Source: Metaphire vulgaris
Lineage: Eukaryota; Annelida; Clitellata; Crassiclitellata; Megascolecidae
Direction: 5' to 3'
Assembly (NCBI GenBank): GCA_018105865.1
Contig: CM030863.1
Location: 452,501 to 516,500 of the forward strand
DNA: 64,000 nucleotides
A program made the translations under genes and the position numbers. Of the stretch, positions 20,961 to 38,951 are shown in pieces. Under the pieces are notes generated by a model, which was given only the letters and a program-made list of their open reading frames with translations, was not told the DNA's origin and made no database searches. Numbering within the stretch: position 1 is the stretch's first letter; every line of letters starts with the position of its first letter.

Positions 20961-22107
20961 GCTGTGTTGTTGTAGAACTTGTTTTGGGTGTTTCTGTACT
21001 ATACTCTAATTTGAAGTTTATTGGGTGTTATTAGGAAACAACAAAAGGTCCCCACTGGTAATATGGGGTTTGAAAAGTGACTTTAGGTTGATGTATGTAT
21101 ATACATATAAGCAAATATAAAGAAATGAATAATTATTAATATATGTATATTTATGATGCAATGTCTACATGGGTTTGACTCTACTGTGCTGTTTTTGTTG
21201 TGAGTTTTTGGCAGAAAAACTATGGCTTTCAGAATCTGGATGAATATCAAACTGCACCATGCAAGGTCTCTTCTTCCAGGCTGAAACATGGCTGATGACA
21301 AGTGGCAACCTGCAGCAACTCGGTTGTCTTGGCAGAAGAGAGCCCTTTGTGGAATGGTCTGGTTTCAACATCTACTTTGGTGGTCAGTTGGTGGTCTACT
21401 CTGAATGAAGCTACATGCAAGTGCTGGAGTGGAAACCATTCTACTGTGGATCTGCATACATGCCAACAGTTAATGTCAGAGGCGAGCAGCCTTCTGTTCT
21501 GCCCATGCGTACAACAAAAATCCATGTAATTAATGTGTTTTGATATGTCCAATTTATAAAAAATTTTACTGCATGATTTTGAATACACTATATTTATGAC
21601 AAGATGGTTAGCACATGCAGTTATGTCTCCAATCTTAAAACAGTCTTTTTGTTGTCCTATGTACTAAAAGTCGCACCACTGACATTTGTTTTTTAAAAGC
21701 ATCTTGAGAACAGGCTGCTTTTATTAATACTGAAGGCATTTGCTAAATATCTAGAAATTAAATTACAATATGTTACATTTGCTACAGTGGTACAGGCATC
21801 AGGATCTCTTCTCTTCCTGTTGGCATAATAGTAACTGGGTTTTGAGTGGTTAATTAAGATCTGTATGTCCTACTACCTTTTTGTTTGGAGGTTGTTTATT
21901 AGTGGTGGATGTATTTTTTATGTTTTTGGTTTAAATCATACTGATCTGATCATTTTATATTTTTAAATTAGGAAATCGTGATTCTTCAGTTCGATGAAGC
22001 ACAAGTGGTCGACTGAGAAGATTTGAAGGAGAGACTTGTTTTCTTTAATGCTGCTTTTATTTATGGACTGTATGATGTGAATGTTAGAAAATTATTCAAG
22101 ACAATAA
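20961..22107. other. Non-coding stretch
   Basis: No protein gene supported. Frames of 70-113 codons overlap on both strands around 21165-21588 without recognisable domains, and no splice-framed exon could be defended. Confidence 0.4.
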
Positions 22108-22904
22108 CAGGGTGCTTACAGAACTGGGAAACTCGTGGATTTTGGCAATTCTGGAAAAGTCATGGAAAACTCAGAGAATTCACGCTGGGCAGTCAGTTTA
22201 TCCGTCATAATGAAGTGTTTATAATGCAACACATACCAAAAATGACAAGTGAATTGTTTCTAATTTTAACACGTTGAAATTAGGCTACAGCGGATCCTTT
22301 GTAGCTGCATGCATACAGGTAATACAAGGTTATGCATGTTAGTAATTTCACTATAAGTTTTTTGCAAGATTTATCCATATAAGTCCCAGCATTAGGAAAA
22401 TCCAGCCTTGCAACTAACTGAATGTGAGATTACAATCTTACAGACACCTGATAAACACTTTTAAGAAAAAAAACAAAAAAGTGCATGTAATGTAAATAGG
22501 GGTCACCATTTAGGTAGCCTAGGCTAAATGTAGACTTAATTAGTGTTTCTGTTGCAAATATGTCTACTGTCTGTAACATGTTCCTAGAAAGTATGCTGCT
22601 TGCAGCTGCAATTTTTGTGAAGTGTGTTTCGTGCCATACTGACAACATGCTAACAGCTGAGGGTTATTGCATTTGCTACATCGTAATAACAATTGCACCT
22701 ATGTCAGTCATTTGCAGTAGAATGGTTGGGTGACACTGCATATGGCGTGGTTGGAGCCATTTGCATTTACATGCTCAAAATAACAAATCAGTTGCATTGC
22801 ATTTTTTATGTCCCACAGTTTATGATGACATGCATCTGGAAATGTTTCAGAAATTGTCTGGAAAACTCAGAGAATCTTAAAATGTAAAGTCTGTAAGCAC
22901 CCTG
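22108..22904. mobile_element. 797-bp element with CAGGGTGCTTACAGA inverted termini
   Basis: Ends are CAGGGTGCTTACAGA (22108-22122) and TCTGTAAGCACCCTG (22890-22904), perfect inverted repeats. Inside the right end, 'tggaaaactcagagaat' repeats a segment found inside the left end, so the subterminal sequence is also inverted or duplicated. No clear target duplication flanks it and no transposase frame is present, so it is a non-autonomous or decayed DNA element. Confidence 0.6.
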
Positions 22905-23823
22905 AATAATTATTTAGTGACCGTTAACAACAATGTTTGACTATGTATGACTGACTCAAATTACAATATGTATGATATTTGATTAGATATGTAAATTTTG
23001 TGATGACCAGCATCACAGGGATTGGAAGAGTAAACTTCCTTAGCTGGACAGAGCATTGGGTGAATCCCACCTTCTTCATCCTGATTATAATAAAAATGAT
23101 TAACAGGTTTAGTTTTGGTGGCCAGCTCGCAGCATCACCTGTGTTGCAGCTACAGTTGCATATGTTTATGTATGTATTAATTCTAGCATATTTGATAAAT
23201 GTAGTTGCACAAGTGCATTGTGTGGTTCTTTATATTCTGAATTGGCTGTTTATATTTTATAAACATACTGTTATACATACATAAATATACTGTTTATACT
23301 TTATGTTCTGAATTGTTGTAATGAGATGATTGTCACTCTAATTGTAATCAACAGCATTATTTGTATATTGAATTCTATTGTGGTGTTTATCTCTACGATG
23401 TATTAATTTGTTATTTCATAGATAATGCCATCAGTTCATGAACTGATCTTAATTTAAATTGAATGTGTCAATATGTTTTATATATCAATATGTTATTATG
23501 TTGATTCTATCTTCTTGTTCTGCATCTCAAGGTTATTCAGCCATGAGGCATTTGATGTTATGTTGTCACAGATGGAAAAGAAAGAGCAATTGTGGTAAAC
23601 CTATGCATTTTACTTATATGCCTATATTTTGTTTGGCTTATTTGTATTTTAAAAATTGTGAATTGCTTGTGCTCTATTAGTTCAGTTAAATATTTCCATG
23701 CACAACAGACTACTTATATAAAACTTTAAAGAGCAGGTTTCACATCCAGTGGTCAATATTTCAACAATAGTGGGGCAGACTATCCTACCCCAGTTGTATT
23801 CATATTTCCAATACACAGGTGTT
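22905..23823. other. Non-coding AT-rich stretch
   Basis: No gene, RNA or clear repeat seen. Confidence 0.4.
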
Positions 23824-24148
23824 CAGACCCGCCGAGAGAAATTCCGGGCCCCTGTGCAGAATGGCAGTCACTGACCGCTAATGAGTGTCAAAATGATCGA
23901 CTTTTTGCTTGTTAGTCTTTTTCAGGAGGTTAATTCACGGTTATTTTTAGGATTATCAATTTGGGGGTCGGTAAATTCTGGGGTCTCCTTTCAAAAAAAC
24001 CTGACGGGCAAAAACGGTCATCTCATAGCTGATATTGGGGTGTCGGTCTCAAATTGAGGGGGGCGTTAGGGGTGTAAAAATATTACTGTTAATACATGAC
24101 CGTCCCAGGACCCCATCTGCAGGTCGCCAGGCCCCCTCTCGGTGGACC
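23824..24148. mobile_element. MITE-like repeat of the 'CCGCCGAGAGA' family
   Basis: Left end ACCCGCCGAGAGAAATTCCGGGCCC resembles, inverted, the right end CTCTCGGTGGACCGC. It shares the internal 'ttttttgcttgttagtc' motif with 5208-5425. Target duplication not determined. Confidence 0.45.
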
Positions 24149-24410
24149 GCATGTGTTTAGAATGCTTCTATTGAGATGGAGGTCTGTCTAAGAACGTGGC
24201 AATAAATGGAGATTAAGGTTTAACCATGAGCTCCCCAAACACCCTAGTAGCCTAATCGGACTAACTGGGGTGTTTGGCTTGATGTGTACTAGCGCCGCCG
24301 CAGAGGGGCAGGGGTTTAGACCTCTAGATTCGGGCCGTGTGTGTGACTTGCAGAAACGTAGACAGATTTTATCTAAGTGGGGGAGGGTTGCCGAACAGCT
24401 GTCAGTATGA

Positions 24411-24896
24411 TTTGCAGATTTTTGCTTTGAAGTTCAAGATTTGAAACTGATATCAAATTTTGGGTTGGGGACTTGGGGTCCATTCATATAGTACGTACGC
24501 ACTGAGGCGGGGGTCGGATTTAGGAGATTGTTCTTATGTAGCCTACGCTGTGCAAACGGAGGGAGGGGTTGAAAATATGCCCTTTTTGCGTACGTACTAT
24601 ATGTCCCCCATTGCTGGGGCTTGGCCCAGACCCCATTAGGGAAGCTAGTGACCATTATTTGCAGATTTTTGCTTTGAAGTTCAAGATTTGAAACTGATAT
24701 CAAATTTTGGGTTGGGGTCCATTCATATAGTACGTACGCACTGAGGCGGGGGTCGGATTTAGGAGATTGTTCTTATGTAGCCTACGCTGTGCAAACGGAG
24801 GGAGGGGGTTGAAAATATGCCCTTTTTGCGTACGTACTATATGTCCCCCTTGCTGGGGCTTGGCCCAGACCCCATTAGGGAAGCTAGTGACCATTA
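24411..24896. repeat. Two tandem copies of a 240-bp palindromic-ended unit
   Basis: Copies at 24411-24657 and 24658-24896 are nearly identical. Each contains an inverted repeat TATAGTACGTACGCA / TGCGTACGTACTATA (copy 1: 24487-24501 and 24587-24601) that looks like the ends of a small DNA transposon. Both arms lie inside a longer unit that was itself duplicated head to tail. Frames here are mirror products of the repeat. Confidence 0.75.
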
Positions 24897-25116
24897 TCGT
24901 AGCCAAGAGAGAGAACAGAAATTATTGGACAGGGCCAGACTCTATGGTCGTTTGATGATCCAATGTCACCGCGCCTTTTTATGGGACATCATTATACGAC
25001 GGTAATGAAGTTGACGAAGACGCAAGCGCTTATAGTTTCATGGACATTCGCTAGGCGTGATCGGTTATAGTTGCATGAGCATTCGCTAGGGACGGTTCTC
25101 CAGTGCAAAACTATAT

Positions 25117-25280
25117 GGGGTGCGGTGGAGTAATGGTAAGATTCTTGACTCGCAATCTGAGGGTAGTAGGTTCGAGTCTGACACTAGCCACTGCACAGCC
25201 ACCTTGGGCAAGGTGTTCACTAGTGACGCGATTTTTCACTTTGTGAATGACGACGTGCGCTAGCAACAAATGTAATAAAA
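25117..25280 (+). mobile_element. tRNA-derived SINE fragment
   Basis: The tRNA-like head has a pol III A box-like GTGGAGTAATGG (25125-25136) and a B box GGTTCGAGTC (25169-25178) at normal spacing. It is followed by a conserved-looking body with 'ccttgggcaaggtgttcac', a segment seen in several animal SINE families. The acceptor stem does not fold as a true tRNA and the 3' tail is degraded, so this is a SINE, not a tRNA gene. Confidence 0.7.
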
Positions 25281-25756
25281 AATGCGTTCCAATAGTTTCA
25301 TGAACATTCGCTAATAATAATAATAATTATGCACTTCTACAGCACCATTTCTAATACTCAAGGGTATCGATCGATGACACTTCGAATCCATCCGCAAAAG
25401 ACCAGGTCATTCCAGAGATCAGTCAGAGGGAAACAGCAAGACAGACTATGGAGGAAATGCTAATTGGAAGAGATGTGTTTGAAGCCTATAGATCTGAAAA
25501 TGCTCAGTTTAATTTCAGTGTTTGTTCTAGGTGCATTTAACAATGAATCAGCAAATCTAGTTAAATGATAATGTTTCGGATGGTTTAACATAAATTTTAA
25601 ATATTGAGGTTGGCCAGACTGCAGTATTTTAAAAACAAGGACACCAGTCTTAAATGCGTTAGGATCTAAATGTTTCTGTAGGAATCTCCTCCAAAAGTGT
25701 TGACCTGTTCCTTGGGTACCCAGACTGCATCCAGACCGCTGCCACCAATGGCCGTT
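25281..25756. other. Non-coding stretch
   Basis: No gene seen. A short (AAT)n run lies at 25314-25327. Confidence 0.4.
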
Positions 25757-26010
25757 CCACCATGTTGATGACTGGAGGTGACTCCCCCTGGGAGATTTTT
25801 GCTTGCTTAAAATGCTTTTTTGCTTATCAGCCTATTTTCCGGTAAGTTTATAAAAAATCTAATGAAAAATATTTCGAATGACTTTTTTGCTTGTCAGCCT
25901 TTTCGGGGAAGGTTTACACTAACATTTAGTCGGCAAAAAGACTAAGAATTACCTTTTTCTCTCATTTCCTTTCTTCTTAACTTTGCACCCCCACCAACTT
26001 CCGATAATTT
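25757..26010. mobile_element. Degraded copy of the CAGTGGCGGTTCCA hAT-like element
   Basis: 'ggccgttccaccatgttgatgactgga' at 25760 matches, inverted, the right end of the intact element at 29317-29627. The internal 'tttttgcttgtcagcctttt' and the terminal 'cacccccaccaa' are shared too. The far terminal repeat and the target duplication are lost. Confidence 0.55.
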
Positions 26011-27084
26011 TTCTTCATCCTACACCATAGACCTCTTTAAACAGAACACAATTTCTCAAATCTAGAAAATGCACGAAATAACATTTCTTGTAGCATTTTA
26101 TCTTTACAACGCGAACTACTGGAGCATTTAAACTGCAAATAAAACCTTTTCGAGAGCAAAGGATGAAATGATAAAGCTTGTTGTTCGTCAAGCAAGTTTA
26201 TAGTCTTTGAAAAAGCATAACGAGGCAAAGCGAAGCGTCAAATACAAGAGCATTTTTATCTTGATATTCGTTGTTTAAATGCTGTAATTAAGGTTTATGG
26301 AAATAGATAAGATTTTGTCAATGATTTCAATTTAAGAAAGCCTCAAATACGTCGAAGGAACAGCACAAGTAGGCCTAATAGTCACAAGCGACGATCACTG
26401 TCCAATCTCTGGTTGAAGTTCGGAGCACGTCATCCAAATGATTGGGTGAATTATGCGAATTCCAGAATTCCAGTTTTAAGCTGAAACGAAATGACAGTGG
26501 CGTTGAAATATTGAAATCTCGCTAATTAATCAACAATTAATTACACTTTTAGTCTGCATTTAAAGGATCGTAATGTTCTTCTGGCAAATAAATGCAGCAG
26601 CCAAACAAACATGAAATGCAGAGAACTTATTAGATAGCTTATGTGCTAGTATGAAACTGATAGACTACAATCTGCTCTTCGAATTTTTCGACTTTCTACT
26701 GACCGCCAGTGACCGATAATCTTGAGAACCAGATTGTCCCCGACATTCCTTGATTTTGAGGAGAAATGGGAATGATAGTTACGCGAATGCGATCTCCTCT
26801 AACGCTGCTTCCAAATGCGATTCCCATGGGATTGTTGAAAATGTTCTAGAATAGAACAAAAGACCATAGTCTCATCATTAGCAAACAATAGCTTAAGTCT
26901 ACAGATGCTATCATTTAGGAAACATTCATACTTCACACAAAATATTTTTTATTAATAATCAAAATATAAAATATTCGTTAATTTTCTGTTAGGCATCATT
27001 GTTCATATGTATGGATAAAAGGAATATTCGCCCAGAGTGCACTGGCCTGCAATCGAATCCATTATTATTACAATAACAATTATA
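26011..27084. other. Non-coding stretch 3' of the PAN/EGF gene
   Basis: Lies beyond the last recognised frame of the minus-strand PAN/EGF gene, so it may include its 3' UTR or further exons. Nothing in it could be assigned. Confidence 0.35.
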
Positions 27085-31949
<4,865 letters not shown>

Positions 31950-32030
31950 CTTCGTCAGACGAGGAGACTTCGATGAAGAACTTCGTAAGAGTCAGTGTAT
32001 GCGCCTCTATAGAAGGACTGTGACTGGCAG

Positions 32031-32037
32031 TTTTATA
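32031..32037 (-). promoter_or_regulatory. TATA box of the PAN/EGF gene
   Basis: TATAAAA on the minus strand, 82 bases upstream of the ATG at 31949. A start about 30 bases downstream (near 32003) would give a 5' UTR of about 55 bases. The position relative to the signal-peptide exon supports the gene model. Confidence 0.65.
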
Positions 32038-32398
32038 GCAAATCACTGCATGGTAGATGGCATCCAATTTATTTCCAATTTATGAGCGAACCTGGCATCT
32101 GCTATCGATAAATTAGTAATAACACTTGGTTTACCAGTCATTAAAGGGAAATCTTGGCCTAACGAACGTTTCACATTTCTCAGTTGTTCACAGAGTCTGT
32201 CTTCTTGCTCTTTTCCCAATACACTCTCCTACTGATCTCTAGAACTATAATTTGGTCTTTCGCAGGATGAATTTGAAATATAATGGATTTGACTATTTGT
32301 TAATTTTAGATTAATTGATGCCACAGACGACCGAAAATAATAGACCTTATGCGTGAATTTCTTATTAAATATGCCAATATATATGCCCTATATGTATG

Positions 32399-32401
<3 letters not shown>

Positions 32402-32466
<65 letters not shown>

Positions 32467-32604
32467 GATGTGACAAAAATACAAACTATAGCCATACAAT
32501 ACTAAAAAGATGTTCTTTGATCTGATGATCAAGAAAAGTCCCTATTTCAATATATTATTTTTATGTCTAGGGTCTTTTTGTCTTTTTGTCACACCTAATA
32601 TATA

Positions 32605-32649
<45 letters not shown>

Positions 32650-32709
32650 TATAATATATATATAATATATATATAATATATATATAATATATATATAATA
32701 TATATATAT
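32402..32709. repeat. (TA)n tract split by a mariner-like MITE
   Basis: A (TA)n run at 32402-32462 and a TA-rich run at 32599-32709 flank a 136-bp insertion (32463-32598, listed separately). Confidence 0.9.
32463..32598. mobile_element. Mariner-like MITE in (TA)n
   Basis: Ends TTAGGATGTGACAAAAA and TTTTTGTCACACCTAA are inverted repeats with a one-base indel, bounded by TA on both sides. The interior is non-coding. Different family from 30979-31054 but the same target type. Confidence 0.7.
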
Positions 32710-32993
32710 GCGAATCTGGGAGACCGGACAACCAAAAAGAAAATAAATTCAATCTAACAAATTATGATAAATGACACGGGACTTATTCAGTATAGCAACG
32801 CTTGATCATATACTTCTGCTCGTGTTTTCTTCACAGGTGATGATATATTTCAGTGTTCTATATCTGACAGTCGGTATACAGTAGTTTGACCGCAGACATT
32901 TTGAGACCGTATTTAAGTGGGACTCGCCACATCATCATCATCAGGGAGAGAATCCTTTAGTCTTTGCCTTGGAATGTTCAATTTATACTCTCA

Positions 32994-33024
<31 letters not shown>

Positions 33025-33352
33025 ATTTGAAACTGATCGAATTAAGACACGGTTTGTCCTCGATCGACTTACAAACCATTCAATAGCCTTCATTTCACAC
33101 TAATTATATTGATGATGATGATGATGATGATGACGATGATGATGATGACGACGACGACGATGATGACGACGATGATGATGATGCGGAGGTAATTATGCTA
33201 TTGTTTATGCGCTTGTGATTACGACGACATATACGACAACGACAATGATGACTGTTGACGACTGTGTATTTGGTTGTTTGAATTGAACTTAAAATTACGC
33301 GTCCCTAAGGCCTCGATTGCTGTCAACAGGCTGTGACTTTCTTTTATCGACG
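32710..33352. other. Intergenic, microsatellites only
   Basis: Between the PAN/EGF promoter and the RGK gene end. Contains (GT)n at 33000-33024 and (GAT/GAC)n at 33112-33184. No gene seen. Confidence 0.5.
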
Positions 33353-33540
33353 CAGTGGCGGCTCCAGGATTTGCCAAGTGGGGGTGGAGGACGTTGGGGT
33401 ACCATGTATTTTAGGTGAATTATTCGTTGCTAAGTATGTAGTAGTAAGTATAGGGACCCAAATGGGGGGAGGGGAGTACTGGGACCAGGCATTCAATAAG
33501 GGAGCAGGGCCCCCGAATCCCCTATTTGGAGCCACCAGTG
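33353..33540. mobile_element. hAT-like MITE with 8-bp TSD
   Basis: 188-bp copy of the 5738 family: ends CAGTGGCGGCTCC and GGAGCCACCAGTG, target duplication TATCGACG / TATCGATG (one mismatch). Confidence 0.88.
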
Positions 33541-33855
33541 TATCGATGGCATGCTGGTGTAAGTCTCTCACACAGAGCATAACGATGCTTAAGAAATAGA
33601 ACGGAACAGAATACGCTTTCTTACATGAGAAAAGAAATAAGCAGAGACATCATGCATCTTAATCATATCGTGTAGAAACACGTTCAACTTTCTAATCTAT
33701 AGATTATTATTTATCAAAGGCAGATACGACGGAAACGTTGACTTTCGAGCCACTTGCATTAAACAGCGAGACTCTTTGATCTTCCGGCGCCCCATAGAAT
33801 TCCGTGGGGTGGGGATGAGGGGGGTTGCAGCATCGAGGGATTGACCGATGATCTG

Positions 33856-34172
33856 TCAAGGAGTGCATAGGTTGTCGCAGGAGGTCGATTCCACCGGGCG
33901 TCGACGGAAGACCTTTCTGATGGCACGTAGAGCAGCCCTCTGCAGACAGCCAAGGCCCGTGTCGAAGGCCCCGTCGGCGGTGGCGGCGCTGGCGGCCTCG
34001 TCCCCTCCTCGGTCGCAGGCGCTCGGGGCCGCCGCCGCCGTCGACGCTCGGCCCTTACGGAGGCGGATCTGACGGGCGATGCCGACCAGCAAGTCTTCCA
34101 TCTTGAGGCTGAGAAGAGCGGACACTTCGATGAATTTACAGTGCCTTTTGGCCGCAAGATTCTTACCATCTG
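33856..34172 (-). CDS. RGK: RGK exon 4: G5 region and C-terminal motif
   Basis: Acceptor gtcttgcag. Encodes HCKFIEVSALLSLKMEDLLV, GIARQIRLRKG, an Ala/Gly-rich linker, RAALRAIRKVFRRRP (basic, membrane-phospholipid or 14-3-3 type region in the family) and STSCDNLCTP before the stop at 33856. The Cys-x-Asn/Asp-Leu motif near the end is the RGK hallmark. Confidence 0.9.
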
Positions 34173-34285
34173 CAAGACAATTCGAACGATATAAGCACGC
34201 CGATAGACGCGGTCGCTTTCAACGCTGACAGCAATGCATCGAACACACGAACTGATCTCATTGAGTAATTAAACGGTCAAAAGAC

Positions 34286-34349
<64 letters not shown>

Positions 34350-34542
34350 TTTGAAATCACTGCACATATGAGACCGCTAGAAAGAGTCACTGACCAGACG
34401 CCGATAAAGGACACAACGATTGGTCAACATGCGATGAATAATCACCTTAGAATATCGCTTACAGTCAATCAGTTAAATGTTCTCATATCTGCTAAACGCT
34501 TCGAGAGCGATGACGACGACGACGATGACGATGATGATAACC

Positions 34543-34574
<32 letters not shown>

Positions 34575-34632
34575 AATAATAATGATGATAATAATAATAA
34601 TGATAATGATGATGATGATAATGATGATGATT

Positions 34633-34682
<50 letters not shown>

Positions 34683-36101
34683 AACCGTCTTCTGAGATGA
34701 TTCTATTGCGGACGAGATCCTGTTTGTTGGCGACTAAGATGACGACATTATGTCTTTTGGCCGGACGAAGGTCCTGAAGACAGGACTGAGCAAAGACAAA
34801 GGAACTCCGGTCAGTCACCGAATACACCACCAGATTAGCATCAACACCCTGTTTCCATCTATTCCCCTATTAGCAACAACAACAACAACATCGTCATCAT
34901 CATCATCATCGTCGTCGTCGTCGTCGTTTTATATTACATCACATTCCTCCAACTACTTTTTCCACTCCATAATCAATGTCATAGTCATCGACTTTGTAGT
35001 CGTCGTCATCATTATGATTTTCTCAATCATCGTTTTAGTCGTCGTCGTTATTATCATCTATTGATTGGTCAGATTCTCTGCAATAGTCTTCAGCCTATCT
35101 CTGTGATGACCTACCTGGCAGCTGACGTCATCTATGAATTCCAAGTAAGATTCTTCTTCGTCGACCTGAACGCTCACAATGCGATCGGACGAATCCTCAT
35201 CTAGGCGTAAATATAAACCACATCGAGTGCAGTAATCTTAACTCTGATCACTCAAAACAAGCCTTAATTGACGGATTGAAGTGAAGATATTTTGCGGACC
35301 TGGATTACCTAAGATAATATTCATATAGGATTATTATAGGCTTCGGTTAATTAACCTCTTAATCGTCTTAATCGTGTATTTAACTGTAACTCAATGTAAA
35401 ATGGACGGATATATCCGGGATCCCCAGTTAAGGGGTTAAGATATAAAGGAACAACCGGCTTTAGAACGATTAGTCTTAATATAATCTGAATTGGGAAAAC
35501 TGGATGTGTTGTCTTTAACGAAATTCTTAAGTAACCAAACCAACTAAAGAACACGTTATTATTAGTATTGTCGTTATTTTTAGCTTTATTTTCATCATCA
35601 TCATCGTCAGCAGCAGCAGCAACATCGTCATCATCATCTTCAGCATCATCATCATCATCATCATCACAGTCATCGTCATCTTTCAGTGATTTAGCAACCG
35701 GCGATAGAGTAGCAATCGTGTCTTGAAGCGTTTTTAAGCAGAATCGATGAGAAGACGTTTGAACTTGAAATGCAAATAAGGAGAAAATTGCGCTAAATTT
35801 AGAGAATTGTCATATAGCCTCTAGTGCTGACCAAACGTCTTCTGCAAAGATCACATTTCCAGTAGTAACTTCGCCCATTTGCCGTTTTCGCGACACCGAC
35901 ATTCTAACGAACTGTAGCGTCGTGAAACGGTGCGACAGAATTTCCTGATAATAAACGCATCGCTTTGGAATATATTGTATCATTTCCGTCGTGATCGCCA
36001 TCTTTCGATTCTGATCTGACGGTGGCGCCACATCGCTCGTCGGTGCCGAGGAGAGGGGGGTTCTATCTATCCGTTTCAGTCGGCGATTATGAACGATCAG
36101 C

Positions 36102-36141
<40 letters not shown>

Positions 36142-37308
36142 ATGAATGGCAGGAGGACTACGCGAGAGCGATTAGCCGAACAAAATTATTCATAGAAAAC
36201 GTCAAACGAAATGGAAAGATAGACAGAAAACGACGCTCAGAAAACTACGCAATCAACTAGAAAGTAAATTAAGATACTCCGATTGGCGGTCGCCGCCGCT
36301 CGGGCTTTCGAGACAAGGAAAATGGCGCCGATGGGGTGGAGAGAGGATGGGTGGGGTTGGGGGACTGGCAGCGTAGACAGCATGAAAGGAACGGATATAA
36401 TTATAGGCCTCGACAACAAATCCTTTGAATAAGAATATACAATTTAAATTATTTCGTTTAGCATAAAATACATTTTGACATCGGAGCCGTATTTGGGATT
36501 GTGTGGACCTGTTCCCAATGTCGTAGAATCTAGAGGGGCCCTGTCGGGCTACCCTATCCGGCGCCAGCCCGGGGTAGGAAAGATCATCCAATGATGCACT
36601 TTAGAAAAATTATGACTATAAAAACAAAACAGTTCCTTTGAGCCACCCTGATGTGCGGGTCTCCTGTTCCATGGAACATGAGGAACATGCCTAAATACAC
36701 CACTGTATAGTTTGGATAACAGCGCACAGCTGCGACATATATTAATATTGAACTGTGAAAAACACGGAGCGTGGTTTTCGTTGACAATTTAATGGTTGTT
36801 TCAAGCAAATCCATGTTTTATTATCGCGTGGGTTCGATAGTTTAATGCCCGATCGTCTGGATTGGTCGTGGAAGCAGATTCCTCTGATCGAGATTAAATT
36901 TCAGGCGATGCATTGAATTTCACGTGATAATTTTTATGAAATTTCTGTCATTCAATCGAATCGGAATTTATCGATCGCAAAGGAACATGAGATTTGCTAT
37001 CTGTAGACGCTATCTGGAGAATTACTATTATTATTAAAAGCAGCAGATCCATACTCGAGACCAACTGAACGCTAAACTTCCAAAGCACGGACAGCGAAGC
37101 GCTCCTCTTCTGCCCCTCCTCCACCCACCCACCCACCCAGTCATCAATCACGATGCTCCGTATTCTATCTCAGACTGGAATCTCCATGGAAACCAACTGA
37201 ACCCTGCATTCGAGAAACGACCGCCTCCCCTCCACCCCGGACGTTTGAGGTGGTGGCGCCATGTCACGCCACCTGTTATGTTGCGATGACGACAAGATAA
37301 CCGGGAAA

Positions 37309-37400
<92 letters not shown>

Positions 37401-37493
37401 GGCTGGGAGCTGGCAGAGGGGTCTGGTGCGGCGGCGGCGGCTGAGGCTGGCGGCCGACCGGCGAGCGATCGATCCCCGCGGCGGCCGAGCTGT

Positions 37494-37562
<69 letters not shown>

Positions 37563-38879
37563 CTTGGGCCTGAAGGCAGAGGCGAGCGTCAAAGGGACGG
37601 AAGGCGGAATTCCAAGGGCCTTGGATTAGAAAGAAGGTTTCTGATTCTTGTCGGGGGACGAATCGATATTTAATCGGACGCCAAGAAAGCGAAGACATGA
37701 TACAGAAATAGAAGCAGTCATGATGCAGACAGGAGGCGCCTTAGGCCAACGTAGGCCTACATAATCACAGCCGATGCCCTTCCTGTTTATAATTCTCACG
37801 TCCGTTTAAGAAAGAGTAAAGTTGACCAAATCACGAAAATATAATTAACTATGCTGCCGCTGTCAGTTTAAGAGGATGAATAACTGTGGGCTAAAGTCGA
37901 TCCCATTCAAGATTCGAGACTCAAATCAAATAAAACCGTCTCCCCATGGAAGTATCTTAAGCAATATGCGATTTCTGGAACTCTATATGCACTGTATCCT
38001 TGTATCAAGGGAAATGCGCTCGTCATTGGATACTCTGGTATCATATTTCTGTTTGAAATAGTTTTTTCAATCAAATCAAATCGTGTCAACATCACGATCT
38101 CGGTTTTTCGTTTTTCGGCGGAAATAAAAAGAAACAGAACCGAATATACAGAGGACTGTTGTATAGGAAATGGCGGTCCATTGGTTAGATCAAGAAAATC
38201 AGCTTCTTCCGTTCGACGCCAGAGGGACAAACAACGCCAGACAAATCACGCGGAGTGTCCACCTTGAGCAAACAGCGATTACCCGGTACTCCCCCTCCCC
38301 CCCGCCGCCCCCTCCCCCCCCACCCCACCCCACCCCATGCCTTGTGATCAATCTGCCTGTCATAACGTGTCCTTATGTTGCTCGCAAGTGCGTCGTACAT
38401 CAGAGAGAGGGCGTATTATTAGATCGGGCGATTGATTAGGCGGCGGCGGTCGATAAGTGGCGCTAATGTCGGCGTCGCTGCTTATTAAACAAACCTTAGA
38501 AACAACGGATTAACCGCCGTGACGTAATCAACCGACAGTCGTCACGAATGACGTCAGCGATATTATTAAAACGATGCAACGACACGAGAGTAGGTCTATG
38601 GACGGCGATAAAATCAGATGAATATTATAATGATCACCAGAAGAGCAAATAAAAATATCGGAGAGGTGCCATCTGATGTAAATGCGGTGCGAAATACATT
38701 CCTCCCAGCGCCTCCTCCTCCTCCTCATCTCTTTTCCACGCTCCTTCCTCCCTCCCTCCCTCCCTCCATGATCTCCTCTCCCTCTCTCCTCCATTTCTCC
38801 ATTTCTTCAGTCGTATTTCGAAACTCTCTCCCATTCTCGTCTCTTCGATACTTAATTATTTATTTGGTGTTTTATTCTT

Positions 38880-38951
<72 letters not shown>

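Noticed and set aside
25117..25190. Functional tRNA gene
   Set aside because: A and B boxes are present but the acceptor stem does not pair and SINE body sequence follows.
35810..36031. 73-codon minus-strand frame in RGK intron 1
   Set aside because: Composition is plausible but there is no domain, no matching splice sites in phase 1 with RGK exon 1, and no similarity I recognise.
37170..37698. Frames of 120-140 codons with poly-Arg, poly-Ala and Leu-Ser runs
   Set aside because: Translations of (GA)n and (CCG)n inside RGK intron 1, open on both strands and in several frames at once.
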